A DNA stretch of 64,000 bases from Paenibacillus phytorum (GTDB lineage Bacteria > Bacillota > Bacilli > Paenibacillales > NBRC-103111). Where the stretch lies: assembly GCF_013141715.1 (NCBI RefSeq), contig NZ_WHOA01000190.1, positions 62,001-126,000 of the forward strand, in the 5' to 3' direction. The notes under the pieces were generated by a model that saw nothing but the letters and a program-made list of their open reading frames with translations, searched no databases and was not told where the DNA came from. Positions 44,746 to 53,532 of this stretch are shown one piece after another. The position numbers and the translations under genes are program-made. How positions within the stretch are numbered: position 1 is the stretch's first letter; each line of letters begins with the position of its first letter.

Positions 44746-45581
44746 TGGAATCCGTCAAAAAATACTCTGGTCGACTATTCTCACTCGAGGTGCTTGGTAT
44801 CTTGGTTGGGCTATTATTCCTAGTCCCTTTCTACTTTGTCATCGTCAACTCCCTTAAGACATTTCCGGAGCTAGCCGCCAGCACAGCGAAACTTCCGTCA
44901 AGCTTATATCTTGATAACTATACGAAGGTATGGACAATCATGAAGTTCCCAAGTGCGTTTATGAATTCTTTAATTATTACAGTACTCAGTAATGTGGGGC
45001 TTGTATTGATCAGTTCCATGGCCGCTTATCGAATGGTTCGCAAATCAAGTAAATTCAACAATCTTGTATTTATTGCTTTCGTTGCTGCTATGGTGATTCC
45101 GTTTCAATCCATCATGATTCCGCTTGTGCGCGTCGCGAGTCAAGTTGGACTTATGGATAGCAAGTTCGGATTGATTATTTGTTACTTTGGATTCGGTGTT
45201 TCACTAAACGTATTCTTGTTTCATGGTTTTATTAAATCCATTCCGCTTGAGATTGAAGAATCAGCCACTGTGGATGGCTGCTCGCCGTACGGAGTATTTT
45301 GGCGAATTGTTTTCCCGCTGTTGAAGCCGATGTCTACGACCGTCATTATCTTAAACAGTTTATGGATATGGAATGATTATTTGCTTCCTTCACTCGTGTT
45401 AAATAGTCCAGATCTGAGAACAATACCTTTAGCAACATTCTCATTCTTTGGTCAATATACGAAGCAATGGGATTTGGCCTTGGCTGGTTTAACACTTGGC
45501 GTCCTGCCGATCGTTATTTTCTTCTTGGCCATGCAGAGACATATTGTAGAAGGTATTACGGCAGGTTCGGTAAAAGGTTAA
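44745..45581 (+). CDS. ABC sugar permease, MalG/MsmG-type
   Basis: 278 residues with six predicted helices, the EAA loop EIEESATVDGCSPYGVFWRI and the terminal EGITAGSVKG. Translationally coupled to the preceding permease. The binding protein gene follows rather than leads, the reverse of the other importers in this window. Confidence 0.9.
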   Translation: MESVKKYSGRLFSLEVLGILVGLLFLVPFYFVIVNSLKTFPELAASTAKLPSSLYLDNYTKVWTIMKFPSAFMNSLIITVLSNVGLVLISSMAAYRMVRKSSKFNNLVFIAFVAAMVIPFQSIMIPLVRVASQVGLMDSKFGLIICYFGFGVSLNVFLFHGFIKSIPLEIEESATVDGCSPYGVFWRIVFPLLKPMSTTVIILNSLWIWNDYLLPSLVLNSPDLRTIPLATFSFFGQYTKQWDLALAGLTLGVLPIVIFFLAMQRHIVEGITAGSVKG

Positions 45582-45646
45582 CAGTTTTGCAAATATGTTC
45601 AAAATCTTCCACCTTTATGTTCAATATCCTCTGTGTTAAGGGTCTA

Positions 45647-45660
45647 AGTAAGTGTTTACA
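45647..45660 (+). promoter_or_regulatory. cre-like site before the binding-protein gene
   Basis: AGTAAGTGTTTACA matches the cre consensus with two mismatches (first base and the central C). A small dyad TAACG-AAA-CGTTA (45687-45699) follows. The 161-bp gap may give the binding protein its own control. Confidence 0.35.
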
Positions 45661-45742
45661 ATAAACCATGTAAGCTGATGACGAGTTAACGAAACGTTAT
45701 CAGGGTAAGCTGATTGAAACTTAAAAGGGAGGCTTTACCTAA

Positions 45743-47059
45743 ATGAAAAGATTAACAATGATCAGTATGGCTGCCGTACTTTCACTATCTCTAGTTGCCG
45801 TTGGCTGCGCAAAGAAAGAAACTGCGCCAACTCCATCAGCAACAACGGGTGGAGCGGCAACACCAGCACCTGCAGGCGGTAAACAAGTCACGATTAAAAT
45901 GTTCCAATTCAAAGTAGAAATCGCCGATCAACTTGGCAAGCTCGTTCAAGAATATCAAAAGCTAAATCCAAACGTTAAAATTCAGGTGGATACAGTTGGC
46001 GGCGGTGCTGACTACGGCGCAGCTTTGCTTGCGAAGTTCAACTCCGGCGACAAACCGGATATTTTCAACAACGGTGGTTTCACGGATCTCGATAAATGGA
46101 TCGAAAACCTAGAAGATCTTTCCGATCAACCATGGGTAAGTGATCTTGTAGACGTAGCTAAAGAGCCAATGACGAAAAACGGTAAAATATATGGACAACC
46201 GCTGAACCTTGAAGGTTATGGTTTCCAATACAATAAAGACTTGTTTGCACAAGCTGGCATTACTGAATTGCCAAAAACGCTCACACAATTGGAAGATGCA
46301 GCTAAAAAGCTTCAAGCAAAAGGAATTACACCTTTCGAAACCGGTTATGGCGAGTGGTGGGTACTAGGTAACCACTTCGTAAACCTACCGTTTGCTTACC
46401 AAAAGGATCCAAATGCCTTCATTGACGGTTTGAACAAAGGAACAGCAAAAATTCCGGGTAACGAAGTATTTAATCAATGGTCGAAATTATTTGATCTGCA
46501 ATTGAAATATGGTAACAAAAATCCGCTTCAAACCGATTACAATACACAAGTAACTGATTTTGCTACTGGTAAAGCAGCAATGACACAACAAGGTAACTGG
46601 ACACAAGTCCAAATCACGAAAACAAACCCGAACATCAAAATTGGCTTCTTGCCAATGCCGATCAGCGATGACGCTGCTGCGAACGATAAATTGTTCGTTG
46701 GTGTACCAAACAACTGGGTTATCAACAAAAACTCTGCTGTGAAAGACGAAGCTAAGAAATTCTTGAACTGGATGGTAAGTTCTGATGTAGGTAAGAAATA
46801 TATTACGGAAGAATTCAAATTCATTCCAGCATTCAAATCCATTCCTGCTGATGAGAAAGTTCTAGGACCTTTGGCAGCTGACATCATCACTTACAGTAAA
46901 GCTGGTAAAACACTTAGCTGGAACTGGTTCAAATTCCCAGGCGGCGAAGCTTCCAGTAAAAAATTCGGCGATATTATGCAAGGTTATGTAGCGAAGAAGT
47001 ATACGAAGGATCAAATGTTTGAGGAATTCCAGAAAACATGGGATAGCCTTAAGAAGTAA
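45743..47059 (+). CDS. Extracellular sugar-binding lipoprotein (MsmE-type)
   Basis: 438 residues. The lipobox Cys is residue 22 (VAVGC), followed by a Thr/Ala/Pro/Gly-rich linker (about 27-48). Family 1 binding-protein core: VTIKMFQFKVEIADQLGKLV, FNSGDKPDIFNNGGFTDLDKW, and a Trp-rich C-terminal part (LSWNWFKFPGG). Codon use is more biased to AAA/GAA/CAA than that of its neighbours, as in highly expressed genes. Ligand unknown, likely a short oligosaccharide. Confidence 0.9.
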   Translation: MKRLTMISMAAVLSLSLVAVGCAKKETAPTPSATTGGAATPAPAGGKQVTIKMFQFKVEIADQLGKLVQEYQKLNPNVKIQVDTVGGGADYGAALLAKFNSGDKPDIFNNGGFTDLDKWIENLEDLSDQPWVSDLVDVAKEPMTKNGKIYGQPLNLEGYGFQYNKDLFAQAGITELPKTLTQLEDAAKKLQAKGITPFETGYGEWWVLGNHFVNLPFAYQKDPNAFIDGLNKGTAKIPGNEVFNQWSKLFDLQLKYGNKNPLQTDYNTQVTDFATGKAAMTQQGNWTQVQITKTNPNIKIGFLPMPISDDAAANDKLFVGVPNNWVINKNSAVKDEAKKFLNWMVSSDVGKKYITEEFKFIPAFKSIPADEKVLGPLAADIITYSKAGKTLSWNWFKFPGGEASSKKFGDIMQGYVAKKYTKDQMFEEFQKTWDSLKK

Positions 47060-47079
47060 CTCAATAATGGGTGGTAATA

Positions 47080-47109
47080 AAGCCTCAGCGCCAATGCTGA
47101 GGCTTTTTG
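47080..47109 (+). terminator. Terminator of the MsmEFG-type operon
   Basis: AAGCCTCAGC and GCTGAGGCTT form a perfect 10-bp stem with a 6-nt loop, followed by T5. Confidence 0.9.
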
Positions 47110-47160
47110 CTGTTTAACAGAAAAGGAATAGGCTGTTACAATAAAGAGGACTGGAGGTCT

Positions 47161-48393
47161 ATGATGATAATAAGAATCAGGTCTTGGCTGCATAGCAGAG
47201 GAAATTCACTTCCGCGTGAGAAGCAATTGTCTCGTGAAGCCGTAATTTCATTAATTATTCATTCTATTTTTCAATTTGGCGCTTCCATGTCGGGCGTGTT
47301 CTTAAACTTATACTTATGGCGGTTAACGCACAGTGTCGTAGTGAATGGTACATACAGCATGGTCGTTTTCATTTTAACACCGATAGGCTTTGCACTTGGC
47401 GGCCTCATGATTAAGAAGAAAGACCGAATGGTATCGTATCGTCTAGGTATCATGCTCATAGGTCTTTTTTATTTGAGCGTCATTCTAGCCCAAGAGAAAC
47501 TGGTCGAATATTATATGCTATTTGCCATTTTTAATGGACTTGCAGGTGCTTTTTACTGGGTAGGTTATTTAACCCTGATGTATGATGTGTCTAACGAGCA
47601 GAACCGGATTCGATATCTTGCATTCAATATGATTTTTTTCACAGCAGCAACCTTAGCGGGGCCGGCACTTGCCGGATTCATTATCCGATTAAAAGAAGGA
47701 CTAAGCGGCTACACCATAGTCTTTTCAATAGCATTCTGTATGTTCTTACTAGCGGCACTGATTTCATTGAAAATTAAAGCTTCAGGTGGACATCATCGAG
47801 TTTATTATTTGAAGCTAACTGGTCTTATTATGAAGAAAGAACGTGACTGGTTGAAAGCGCTGTTTGGATTTTTGGGAATGGGTTTGCTCCAAGGGACAAT
47901 GCTTTTCTTACCGAATATTCTGCTTTTCAAAGTGATGCCGCGTGAAGATATTGTGGGCTACCTCGGTGTATTATACTCAAGTCTATCGATCGTAATGGGC
48001 ATTTTTATATCTAAATACGCAAATGCTAGTAAAGCTCGACTTTATTTAGCCATATCAACACTTGGTTACCTTATTGGTGTATCTTTTTTACTAGGGAGTG
48101 TTAATGTATGGACCGTTGTAAGTTTCATGATTTTGCACTCTATTTTCGCACCGCTGCAAGGGAATACAATGACAGGCTATTATTATGGTCTCATTGCGAA
48201 GCTGCCGCTTAAAGGCCAATTGAAAGTAGAAAGTATGGTTGTTCGGGAATTTTTCTTGAATGTTGGGCGTGTGATTTCAATTACCTGTTTAATCTCATTT
48301 GGCAGTGATTTGGATGGGGGCTGGATTCCATGGATTTTAATGACTGCAGCTATGTCACAAATTGCCCTTGTATGGTCGATTAAGAATCAATAA
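47161..48393 (+). CDS. MFS transporter
   Basis: 410 residues from the ATG at 47161 (or the next codon) directly after GGAGGT. About twelve membrane helices are predicted, with a loop 2-3 signature (GGLMIKKKDRMVSYRLG) typical of the major facilitator superfamily. Substrate unknown; similar Bacillota proteins are annotated only as MFS. Not part of a clear operon. Confidence 0.82.
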   Translation: MMIIRIRSWLHSRGNSLPREKQLSREAVISLIIHSIFQFGASMSGVFLNLYLWRLTHSVVVNGTYSMVVFILTPIGFALGGLMIKKKDRMVSYRLGIMLIGLFYLSVILAQEKLVEYYMLFAIFNGLAGAFYWVGYLTLMYDVSNEQNRIRYLAFNMIFFTAATLAGPALAGFIIRLKEGLSGYTIVFSIAFCMFLLAALISLKIKASGGHHRVYYLKLTGLIMKKERDWLKALFGFLGMGLLQGTMLFLPNILLFKVMPREDIVGYLGVLYSSLSIVMGIFISKYANASKARLYLAISTLGYLIGVSFLLGSVNVWTVVSFMILHSIFAPLQGNTMTGYYYGLIAKLPLKGQLKVESMVVREFFLNVGRVISITCLISFGSDLDGGWIPWILMTAAMSQIALVWSIKNQ

Positions 48394-48462
48394 GATGAGC
48401 ATGAAAGCGCGTTAACTCGGATATCCTAGGAAGTAGATGACAGGAGAAGAGGACGTGCGGTT

Positions 48463-49413
48463 ATGGAACAATATGACAGCATGATTGTTGGCGGAGGTAT
48501 TGCTGGACTTCAAGCAGCCATTCAATTAGGGAGATATGAGCATCGTGTGCTTGTTATAGATGCCGGCTATGGCCGGTCTACACTATGTAAAAGCTACCAT
48601 AACCTTTTGGGGTGGCCAGATGGTGTATCGGGTGAAGAGCTTCGCCGATTAGGGAGGCTTCAAGCTGAGAAGCTTGGTGTTACTTTCGCTAAAGATGAAG
48701 TTGTACAAGCTGTAAACAAAGGTAAACCTGGGGATGGATTTGAGCTATGGGGGAAGTCTGGCAAGGGATATGAAGCCCCAACTTTACTCTTGGCTACAGG
48801 ACTTCTGGACCGTATTCCCGAGCTGCCCAATCTGAAAAACTGTCTAGGGCTGACTGTTTACGTCTGTCCTGATTGTGATGGCTATGAGATAAAAAACAAA
48901 CAGACCATTGTGATGGGTTCTGGTGATTCTGGAGCGGGAATGGCCCTGACGCTTAGTACGCGTACGGACAAGCTCACCTATGTGAATCATGAGCAGAAAG
49001 CTGTGAAGAGCGAGCTATTAGCAAAGCTGAAGGATAAGAGAATCACCTATGTCGCGGAAGATATTAGGGAGGTGATGGCTGAAACCAATGGCTTATTTCG
49101 CGGTGTTGTTTTGGCAAATGGGGAGCGAATCGGTGCGGAGCGCGGGTTTATAGCCTTCGGCGGGAATGAAGTGAAGTCGGATTTGGCCCGGCAGTTAGGC
49201 GCGGAGCGAATGGAGAATCGCCACATTGTAACGGATCCCCGCAGTAAAATGACGAGTGTGCCATTCGTCTGGGCAGCAGGGGACGTGGGTGTTCATGCGG
49301 AGCAAGTGACTATTGCCATGGGCGAAGGGGCGCAGGCGGCGATTTGGATGAACAAAGCGCTGCTAATGTTGAAGGAAGAAGCGAACATACATGGAGTTGT
49401 TGTTCGCTCTTAA
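48463..49413 (+). CDS. Thioredoxin-reductase-like FAD/NAD(P) oxidoreductase
   Basis: 316 residues. FAD-binding GGGIAGLQAAIQLGR at about 9-23, a redox-type CPDCDG motif near 136-141, an NAD(P)-binding GSGDSGAGMALTLS at about 152-165, and the C-terminal FVWAAGDVG. The CxxC places it near TrxB (which has CATCDG), but the sequence is shorter and diverged, closer to bacillithiol-disulfide or general pyridine nucleotide-disulfide reductases. Its stop overlaps the convergent DUF2161 gene stop. Confidence 0.82.
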   Translation: MEQYDSMIVGGGIAGLQAAIQLGRYEHRVLVIDAGYGRSTLCKSYHNLLGWPDGVSGEELRRLGRLQAEKLGVTFAKDEVVQAVNKGKPGDGFELWGKSGKGYEAPTLLLATGLLDRIPELPNLKNCLGLTVYVCPDCDGYEIKNKQTIVMGSGDSGAGMALTLSTRTDKLTYVNHEQKAVKSELLAKLKDKRITYVAEDIREVMAETNGLFRGVVLANGERIGAERGFIAFGGNEVKSDLARQLGAERMENRHIVTDPRSKMTSVPFVWAAGDVGVHAEQVTIAMGEGAQAAIWMNKALLMLKEEANIHGVVVRS

Positions 49414-50156
49414 GGGTTTAAAGTAGGTAGGATAGTAGATGAGTCGGACGTCTCCGCCCCGGGAAAAGCAGCTAGAACATGGGCATACTCCGCTAACGCT
49501 TGCACCCCAAGTGGGGTGATATGATAAATGCCGCGGCTTTGGCGTACGAACCAGCGGTAGTAGTTTTTTTGAAGTAGGGAGCTTACGGCTTTGTTGCTCG
49601 TAAAGTCACGCAGAAGACGCGGGCTAAGTGGTCCATGCTGTTGCAGTAAGTAGGCGCAATGCAGCGATTTTTCACGGTAGGCAGTCATAAGCTTCTGTTT
49701 TGAGCTGCCTCCGACGTTGTAGTCCCCACTGCGTTCATGAAATTCGTTTACAACTTTCAAGGCAGCACGCTTATTTTGGCGTAATTGATAGGGAGTAGGC
49801 TCGCAGACGAGATCCACTGCGGGCTGTTTGCGTTTGAAAAATTGAACGGTCAGTACACCTAGGCCGAGCATGCGGCATAAACGTCGAATCTCTTCCCATT
49901 GCAGTCGATGCGGAGCTCGTCCTTTATTGGGAAGCTCGAAAGCGACATAGACCTGATCCGTCAGCCGCAGACGATCGATGCCTTGCACGAGGAGCGGGAT
50001 GTTGAAGCTTTTTTTTAATTCGACAATGATAGGCGGCTCATCACCGCGAATGGCAACTAAGTCGCAATGCTTAATCTCTGCGCGAACGGTGTAACCTCGC
50101 TGCTCGAAATAGTGTTTAATGGGAGCGTAAAGCTCCGTTTCTGTTTGGATAGGCAT
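49410..50156 (-). CDS. DUF2161 family protein (PD-(D/E)XK-like)
   Basis: 248 residues. The N-terminal part (about 1-110) has a restriction-endonuclease-like core: acidic Glu in ETELYAPIKHYFEQRGY, Asp in HCDLVAIRGDEP and the E-x-K in IIVELKKSFNIPLLVQGIDR. The C-terminal part resembles a winged helix (YRWFVRQSRGIYHITPLGVQ). DUF2161 has no established function; nuclease activity is inferred only from the motif. Convergent with the flavoprotein gene, sharing the TTAA at 49410-49413. Confidence 0.78.
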   Translation of the reverse strand: MPIQTETELYAPIKHYFEQRGYTVRAEIKHCDLVAIRGDEPPIIVELKKSFNIPLLVQGIDRLRLTDQVYVAFELPNKGRAPHRLQWEEIRRLCRMLGLGVLTVQFFKRKQPAVDLVCEPTPYQLRQNKRAALKVVNEFHERSGDYNVGGSSKQKLMTAYREKSLHCAYLLQQHGPLSPRLLRDFTSNKAVSSLLQKNYYRWFVRQSRGIYHITPLGVQALAEYAHVLAAFPGAETSDSSTILPTLNP

Positions 50157-50305
50157 GAGGTTAGTGATCTCCTCTCTAGTTACAATATTTGCAGCCAGAA
50201 TGTGTTACATTATAGCATAGCTTTTGCTAGAATAGGGGAAGAATCACTTGTACGTACATGTTGAAACGGAACGGTAGAGCCAGGAGACAGAGGAGGATGC
50301 GTGGG

Positions 50306-51610
50306 ATGAGTGAGATATTGGATGTCTGGCTAGGAAAGAGTATGGATTGCGCTTGCGGGTTGCGGCACGAAGTACCGATTAAGCGGATCGTTATTGAACG
50401 AGATGCGCTGACGCAGGTGGCCGGGTATGTAAAAGAAGCCGGCTATGAGGAAGTGACGCTTGTCGCGGACGGGAGGACGTATCAAGCGGCTGGAGAGAAG
50501 CTGCGCGATCTGCTGGAAGCCGCGCAGGTGAAGGTAAGCATCAGCGTGATTCGTGAGAACGCGATGGGGGAAGTGGCGGCCGATGAAGAAGCGATTGTCC
50601 AGGTGATGCTGGACACGCCGCTTTCATCGAAGGTTTTGGTGGCCGTGGGCGCGGGCACCGTCCACGACATCGTGCGCTTCGTAGCGCATCGCACGAATCG
50701 TCCGTTCTTGTCTGTGCCGACGGCGCCGTCCGTGGACGGCTTCGCGTCAGTGGGCGCGCCGCTCATCGTCCGTGGCTTCAAGCAGACGATCCCGGCCTGC
50801 GCGCCGGAGGCCATCTTCGCCGACCTCGCGGTGCTGGCGAAGGCGCCGCAGGCGATGATCGCAGCCGGCCTAGGCGATATGCTCGGCAAGCACACGTCGC
50901 TGGCCGACTGGTCGCTTGGCCGTGTGCTCCTCGGCGAGCACAACTGCGAGCTGAGCGCTCGGTTGACGCTGGAGGCCGTGGAGCTCTGCACGGCTCATTT
51001 GGACGAGATCGCGCAGCGCACGGATCTCGGCTTGCTCCGGTTGATGGAAGGCCTGATCCTATCAGGCCTTTCCATGCTCATGGTCGGCCACTCGCGGCCG
51101 GCCTCCGGGGCTGAGCACCATCTCTCCCACTACTGGGAGATGGTGCTTCTGCAGCAGCGCCGCCGGGCGCTGCTGCACGGCGCGAAGGTCGGCGTCGCGA
51201 CCGTGCTCATGGCGCAGCGCTATGAGGCGCTGCAGGGGCTCACGGCCGACGCGGCCGCTGCGCGCCTAGCACAAGGCCATGTCCCCAGTGAACTTACGGA
51301 TGCGGATCGCATCCGGCAGGTCTATGGGGACATGGCTGAGATGGTTATCGCCGAGAATTTCCCGGCGAATGGCACGGCTGTTGATGCGCAGGCGCTGAAG
51401 GCGCGCATCGCCGAGAAGTGGGGCGAGGTGCAAGCCATCGCCCGATCGGTCCCTGCCCCAACGCAGCTCATCGCATGGCTCGAGGCCGTGCAAGGACCGG
51501 TGACGCCGGAGCAGCTCGGTGTGGAGCCGGAGCTGGTGGAGGCGTCCCTGCAGGATGCGCTTTTCGTGCGCAACCGATTCACGATCCTACGTTTACAGCG
51601 TCTGCTGTAG
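50306..51610 (+). CDS. araM: sn-Glycerol-1-phosphate dehydrogenase (AraM/EgsA)
   Basis: 434 residues from the ATG at 50306, nine bases after AGGAGG; ATGs at 50258 and 50297 are poorly placed. Reduces dihydroxyacetone phosphate to sn-glycerol-1-phosphate, the backbone of heptaprenylglyceryl lipids in Bacillota. Family blocks: LVAVGAGTVHDIVRF (nucleotide-binding), SVPTAPSVDGFASVGAP, ADWSLG and GAEHHLSHYWE (metal-binding His). The central 600 bp is much richer in G+C (visibly near 70%) than its surroundings. Followed by a strong terminator. Confidence 0.9.
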   Translation: MSEILDVWLGKSMDCACGLRHEVPIKRIVIERDALTQVAGYVKEAGYEEVTLVADGRTYQAAGEKLRDLLEAAQVKVSISVIRENAMGEVAADEEAIVQVMLDTPLSSKVLVAVGAGTVHDIVRFVAHRTNRPFLSVPTAPSVDGFASVGAPLIVRGFKQTIPACAPEAIFADLAVLAKAPQAMIAAGLGDMLGKHTSLADWSLGRVLLGEHNCELSARLTLEAVELCTAHLDEIAQRTDLGLLRLMEGLILSGLSMLMVGHSRPASGAEHHLSHYWEMVLLQQRRRALLHGAKVGVATVLMAQRYEALQGLTADAAAARLAQGHVPSELTDADRIRQVYGDMAEMVIAENFPANGTAVDAQALKARIAEKWGEVQAIARSVPAPTQLIAWLEAVQGPVTPEQLGVEPELVEASLQDALFVRNRFTILRLQRLL

Positions 51611-51628
51611 ACGCTTTATCTTTATATA

Positions 51629-51682
51629 AGGCTGTCCCTCAAGTAGATAGATCTACTTACTTGAGGGGCAGTCCTTTTTTTA
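51629..51682 (+). terminator. Terminator after araM
   Basis: AAGGCTGTCCCTCAAGTAG pairs with CTACTTACTTGAGGGGCAGT-CCTT (small internal loop) and is followed by T7. Confidence 0.85.
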
Positions 51683-51720
51683 ATCATCCTTCTGGTAAGA
51701 ATCCGAATTGGGTCTCAGGG

Positions 51721-51875
51721 CGAAAACCGCAACTCCATTGGAGCAAATCCAATCAAATGCTCTCTCAAGCTCTGAAAATCGCCATTCCATTGGATTTTTT
51801 CCAACCAAAGAGCTGATTTATCGTCTTAAGACGGACTTCTATTGGATTTACTCCAATGAAGTGGACTCTTAGGCT
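51721..51875. repeat. Three degenerate 52-bp repeat units with a central ATTGGA palindrome
   Basis: ATTGGAGCAAATCCAAT (51737), ATTGGATTTTTTCCAA (51789) and ATTGGATTTACTCCAAT (51841) are spaced exactly 52 bp apart. The third is the inverted form of the first apart from one base. The upstream flanks GAAAACCGCAACTCC and GAAAATCGCCATTCC also align. No open frame is present in the 523-bp gap (51611-52133) other than this. The function is unknown. Confidence 0.65.
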
Positions 51876-52133
51876 GTAAATGGCATGTTTAGCTATCGTA
51901 ATTTACTACAATAGCCCAATAATTTAGCACATCCAATTACAGGACAATAGGTGGTAAAATTTGGATTGGATACTACCCTGCCGAACTAAAGCCTTTGCGG
52001 ATATGTTCATCCTTCGTGCTTGAAAGTGTAAAAAACCACAACCTGACTTAATTTTTGCCATCCCGCAATGTGGAATTGTTCACTATACTGGTAGCGTATG
52101 CAAGACGGTTCCAGGACAAGAAGGAGGGGCAAT

Positions 52134-53519
52134 ATGAAATTTGCTAATGAGAAAGTCAGCGATATCCAAATCGCTTATATTGGTGGAGGCTCGATGTATT
52201 GGGCGAAAAATCTGATTGCCGATCTGGCGCTTGATGGTCAATTGTCGGGCACCATTCGTTTGTTCGATCTTGATTACGGTAAGGCCAAAAATAATGAAAA
52301 GCTGGGTAATTCGGTTTCCGATTATGCAGAGACGAAATCCAGATGGACTTACAAGGCGTATCCGACGCTCCAAGAGGCGCTTAGCGGATGCGATTTTGTG
52401 TTTATCTCGATCCTTCCCGGAACATTCCGGGAAATGGAATCCGATGTACATGAACCGGAAAAATACGGCATTTATCAGGCCGTTGGCGATACGACTGGAC
52501 CTGGTGGCCTTGTCAGAGCTCTGCGCACGATTCCCATGTATGTGGAAATAGCACAAGCGATTGAGCGTTTTTCACCGGATGCCTGGGTGTTCAATTACAC
52601 GAATCCAATGACGCTCTGTACGCGGACGCTTTTTGAAGTGTTTCCGAAAATTAAAGCACTAGGCTGCTGCCATGAGATTTTCGGTGTGCAAGGTCTTTTG
52701 ATTCGTATGCTGCGCGATATGGAAGGAATTGAAGGTGTGCATCGGGATCAAGTCAAAGTGAATGTGCTGGGCATTAATCATTTTACTTGGATCGATCAAG
52801 CGACGTATCAAAATATGGATTTAATTCCGATGTATCGGAAGTTTGTTGATAAATACTATGAATCCGGATTTGAGCACAACAAAGATGCTTGGGTCACGAA
52901 CACCTATACGGCCGCCAACCGCGTGAAGTTTGATCTGTTTCGGCGCTATGGCGTTATTGCAGCGGCAGGTGATCGCCACTTGGCGGAATTCATGCCTCCT
53001 TGGTATTTGAAAGATCCGGAGACGGTTCGTTCATGGAAGTTCGGCTTAACGACGGTACAAAGCCGAGTCGAAAAGCATGCAGCAACGGAGCTTTTTTACG
53101 GTAAGCTGCTACGTTCCGAGGAGAAACTGCCGCTCAAGGCATCAGGAGAAGAAGAGGTCAGACAGTTAAAAGGTCTAATCGGGCTTGAACAATTTGTAAC
53201 CAATATTAACGTTCCAAACGTTGGACAAATGAAGGGAATACCTCTGGGAGCAGTAGTGGAAACGAATGCTGTGTTCTCAGCGAATAGTTTGCGTCCGGTC
53301 TACGCGGGCGAGCTTCCGATGGAAGTTAATAATCTGGTCTTGCAACATACGATGAATCAGGAGCTTATTTTGAAGGCTGCTCTTCAAAAGGACAAAGACT
53401 TAGCATTCAAGGCGTTTATCAACGATCCGCTTGTGAATATCGATATCCACGATGCCGAGGTATTGTTCGATCAAATGCTGCAAAATACGAAAGCTTATTT
53501 GCCAGGATGGAACATCTGA
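52134..53519 (+). CDS. lplD: GH4 family alpha-galacturonidase/alpha-galactosidase (LplD-like)
   Basis: 461 residues from the ATG at 52134, behind AAGGAGGGG. NAD+- and Mn2+-dependent GH4 glycosidase: Rossmann motif IAYIGGGSMYWAKNL, SILPGTFREME, VGDTTGPGGLVRALR, WVFNYTNPMTLCTR, GCCHEIFG (metal-binding Cys/His) and VLGINHFTW. From memory, the pattern closely resembles B. subtilis LplD, an alpha-galacturonidase of this family, more than MelA. First gene of a glycoside operon continuing to 60332. Substrate choice between galacturonide and galactoside is not settled by sequence alone. Confidence 0.85.
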   Translation: MKFANEKVSDIQIAYIGGGSMYWAKNLIADLALDGQLSGTIRLFDLDYGKAKNNEKLGNSVSDYAETKSRWTYKAYPTLQEALSGCDFVFISILPGTFREMESDVHEPEKYGIYQAVGDTTGPGGLVRALRTIPMYVEIAQAIERFSPDAWVFNYTNPMTLCTRTLFEVFPKIKALGCCHEIFGVQGLLIRMLRDMEGIEGVHRDQVKVNVLGINHFTWIDQATYQNMDLIPMYRKFVDKYYESGFEHNKDAWVTNTYTAANRVKFDLFRRYGVIAAAGDRHLAEFMPPWYLKDPETVRSWKFGLTTVQSRVEKHAATELFYGKLLRSEEKLPLKASGEEEVRQLKGLIGLEQFVTNINVPNVGQMKGIPLGAVVETNAVFSANSLRPVYAGELPMEVNNLVLQHTMNQELILKAALQKDKDLAFKAFINDPLVNIDIHDAEVLFDQMLQNTKAYLPGWNI

Positions 53520-53532
53520 TGGCGGGCCGGCC

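Noticed and set aside
48402-48415. cre-like TGAAAGCGCGTTAA before the flavoprotein gene
   Set aside because: Two mismatches at conserved positions and no associated promoter.
51721-51875. CRISPR-like array
   Set aside because: Spacing is regular, but units are degenerate along their whole length, differ in orientation, and there are only three of them. No cas genes are seen.
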